Assembly: GCA_017521875.1 (NCBI GenBank)
Contig: JAFXBH010000099.1
Span: 1 to 7,007, forward strand
Direction of reading: 5' to 3'
Origin: Oscillospiraceae bacterium
GTDB taxonomy: Bacteria > Bacillota > Clostridia > Oscillospirales > Oscillospiraceae
DNA length: 7,007 bases
How positions within the stretch are numbered: the stretch's first letter is position 1; each line of letters opens with the position of its first letter. The notes beneath the pieces are model-generated. The model was not told where the DNA came from. It made no database searches and was given only the letters and a program-made list of their open reading frames with translations. The position numbers and the translations under genes are program-made. Below are positions 6,550-7,007 of this stretch, in pieces.

Positions 6550-6623
6550 GCGGGTGTAGTTCAATGGTAGAACACCAGCCTTCCAAGCTGGATACGCGGG
6601 TCCGATTCCCGTCACCCGCTCCA
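6550..6623 (+). tRNA. tRNA-Gly(TCC), CCA encoded
   Basis: The cloverleaf closes fully. Acceptor GCGGGTG (6550-6556) pairs with CACCCGC (6613-6619), discriminator T and CCA follow. The D arm is GTTC/GAAC with GG in the loop, and the anticodon stem is CCAGC/GCTGG around CTTCCAA, giving anticodon TCC. The T stem GCGGG/CCCGT encloses TCCGATT, in which position 55 is C instead of the near-universal T. Confidence 0.95.
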
Positions 6624-6631
6624 TTCTATAT

Positions 6632-6708
6632 GCGCCAGTAGCTCAGCTGGATAGAGCAACTGCCTTCTAAGCAGTAGGTCAGGGGTTCGAGTCCCTTCTG
6701 GCGTGCCA
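6632..6708 (+). tRNA. tRNA-Arg(TCT), CCA encoded
   Basis: Acceptor GCGCCAG (6632-6638) pairs with CTGGCGT (6698-6704), the outermost pair being a G-T wobble; discriminator G and CCA follow. The D arm is GCTC/GAGC, the anticodon stem ACTGC/GCAGT around CTTCTAA gives anticodon TCT, which reads AGA. The T arm AGGGG/CCCTT encloses TTCGAGT. Its 3' end plus four further bases is repeated exactly at 6866-6885. Confidence 0.95.
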
Positions 6709-6712
6709 TTTA
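6693..6712 (+). repeat. Att-like direct repeat, copy in tRNA-Arg 3' end
   Basis: CCCTTCTGGCGTGCCATTTA covers the 3' T-stem strand, acceptor strand, discriminator, CCA and four bases beyond the tRNA. The identical 20 bases occur at 6866-6885. A tRNA 3' end repeated downstream is the usual layout of integrase attachment sites, but no integrase gene is present in the window. Confidence 0.7.
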
Positions 6713-6865
6713 TGCCGAGGGTCTTTATGACCTCTATACGCGGTTGATCGTGTCCTGTTGCGGTGCCCGGCATCTTCCTTGCCGACAGTGCGGCTGCGTC
6801 ATATGCCGACCGCTGCCACTCGCTCAGGTCGCTGCATCTGCCACAGGCAGCGCTCCCTTCGCTCC
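6713..6865. other. Short non-coding insert between tRNA-Arg and its repeated 3' end
   Basis: These 153 bases lie between the two copies of the 20-base repeat. They hold no credible gene. Small inverted repeats are visible: GAGGGTC/GACCTC (6717-6734, one bulge) and CTGCC-ACA-GGCAG (6838-6850). The right end, 6842-6870, resembles the first 29 bases of the window at 25 of 29 positions, so the insert probably belongs to a repeated family. A non-autonomous element or the scar of a lost one are both possible. Confidence 0.5.
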
Positions 6866-6885
6866 CCCTTCTGGCGTGCCATTTA
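6866..6885 (+). repeat. Att-like direct repeat, downstream copy
   Basis: An exact second copy of 6693-6712. Its first five bases (CCCTT) are also the end of the dispersed repeat shared with the window start, so the part that can only come from the tRNA is the last 15 bases, CTGGCGTGCCATTTA. The bases before and after differ from the first copy. Confidence 0.7.
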
Positions 6886-6887
6886 GA

Positions 6888-6915
6888 ATGCATAATGTAT
6901 AATGCATAATGCATA
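6888..6915. repeat. Four tandem 7-base repeats, ATGCATA
   Basis: ATGCATA, ATGTATA, ATGCATA and ATGCATA follow one another without gaps, starting two bases after the downstream tRNA-end copy. The unit contains the palindrome ATGCAT. A TATAAT at 6898-6903 could serve as a -10 box for tRNA-His, but I see no matching -35. Confidence 0.75.
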
Positions 6916-6934
6916 ATGATTTTCAGTTTCATAT

Positions 6935-7007
6935 GGTGGGTGTAGTTCAATTGGCAGAGCACCGGATTGTGGTTCCGGGCGTTGTGGGTTCGAGTCCCAT
7001 TACCCAC
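6935..7007 (+). tRNA. tRNA-His(GTG), 3' end cut by the window
   Basis: Acceptor GTGGGTG (6936-6942) pairs with TACCCAC (7001-7007), with one G-T wobble. G6935 is the extra G at position -1 that marks histidine tRNAs. The anticodon stem CCGGA/TCCGG encloses TTGTGGT, giving anticodon GTG. The T arm encloses TTCGAGT. Position 73 and the CCA end, if encoded, lie beyond the window. Confidence 0.93.

Noticed and set aside
6235..6624. Open frame on the minus strand over the HAD gene end and tRNA-Gly
   Set aside because: Its N-terminus (GIGPAYPAWKAGVLPLNYTRE) is the well-known antisense translation of a glycine tRNA, and the rest shadows the HAD gene.
6612..7007. Open frame on the minus strand over tRNA-Arg and tRNA-His
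   Set aside because: GTRTPDLLLRRQLLYPAELL and NGTRTHNARNH are typical antisense translations of tRNA genes; the middle is repeat sequence.

Overview
The window looks like a chromosomal, largely housekeeping segment of a Gram-positive anaerobe of the class Clostridia, most likely near Oscillospiraceae/Ruminococcaceae. This rests on moderately high GC, strong Shine-Dalgarno sites, TTGACA/TAATAT-type promoters, a YabM/SpoVB-like flippase, HU and RqcP genes in the order known from Bacillota, CCA-encoding tRNA genes, and dispersed hairpin repeats between genes. All real genes run on the + strand. The species assignment is inference.

Layout: (1) 1-270 is non-coding and made of foldable dispersed repeat sequence. 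(2) 271-3182 holds an amidohydrolase of the MTA/SAH deaminase type (TTG start) and a 531-aa lipid-linked oligosaccharide flippase of the SpoVB/YabM type, overlapping by ATGA and so probably translationally coupled. (3) 3183-3824 is a short unit with its own promoter: HU, then the ribosome-quality-control S4 protein RqcP one base later, closed by a strong intrinsic terminator. (4) 3834-4431 has a second copy of the hairpin repeat found near 200, then a good promoter and lspA (signal peptidase II). (5) 4432-4736 is an array of six repeat units, three in one orientation followed by three in the other, separating lspA from its usual partner. (6) 4737-6491 holds an RluD-family pseudouridine synthase abutted by a Cof-type HAD phosphatase. 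(7) 6488-7007 is a tRNA cluster, Gly(TCC), Arg(TCT) and His(GTG), the last cut by the window end.

The genes do not form a visible new pathway. They cover nucleoside recycling (probable), envelope precursor export and lipoprotein maturation, nucleoid structure, rescue of stalled ribosomes, rRNA modification and tRNA supply. The signals most worth a second look are non-coding. The 3' end of tRNA-Arg is repeated exactly (20 bp) 173 bp downstream. It flanks a short insert whose right end resembles the first 29 bases of the window, which suggests a small repeated element that sits at a tRNA 3' end. The other points are the head-to-head repeat array between lspA and rluD, the two-copy hairpin element, a tRNA-Gly with C instead of U at position 55, and a YabM-HU-RqcP locus without the mazG, yabP, yabQ and divIC genes often found with it. 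I see no defence system, CRISPR array, transposase or phage gene.
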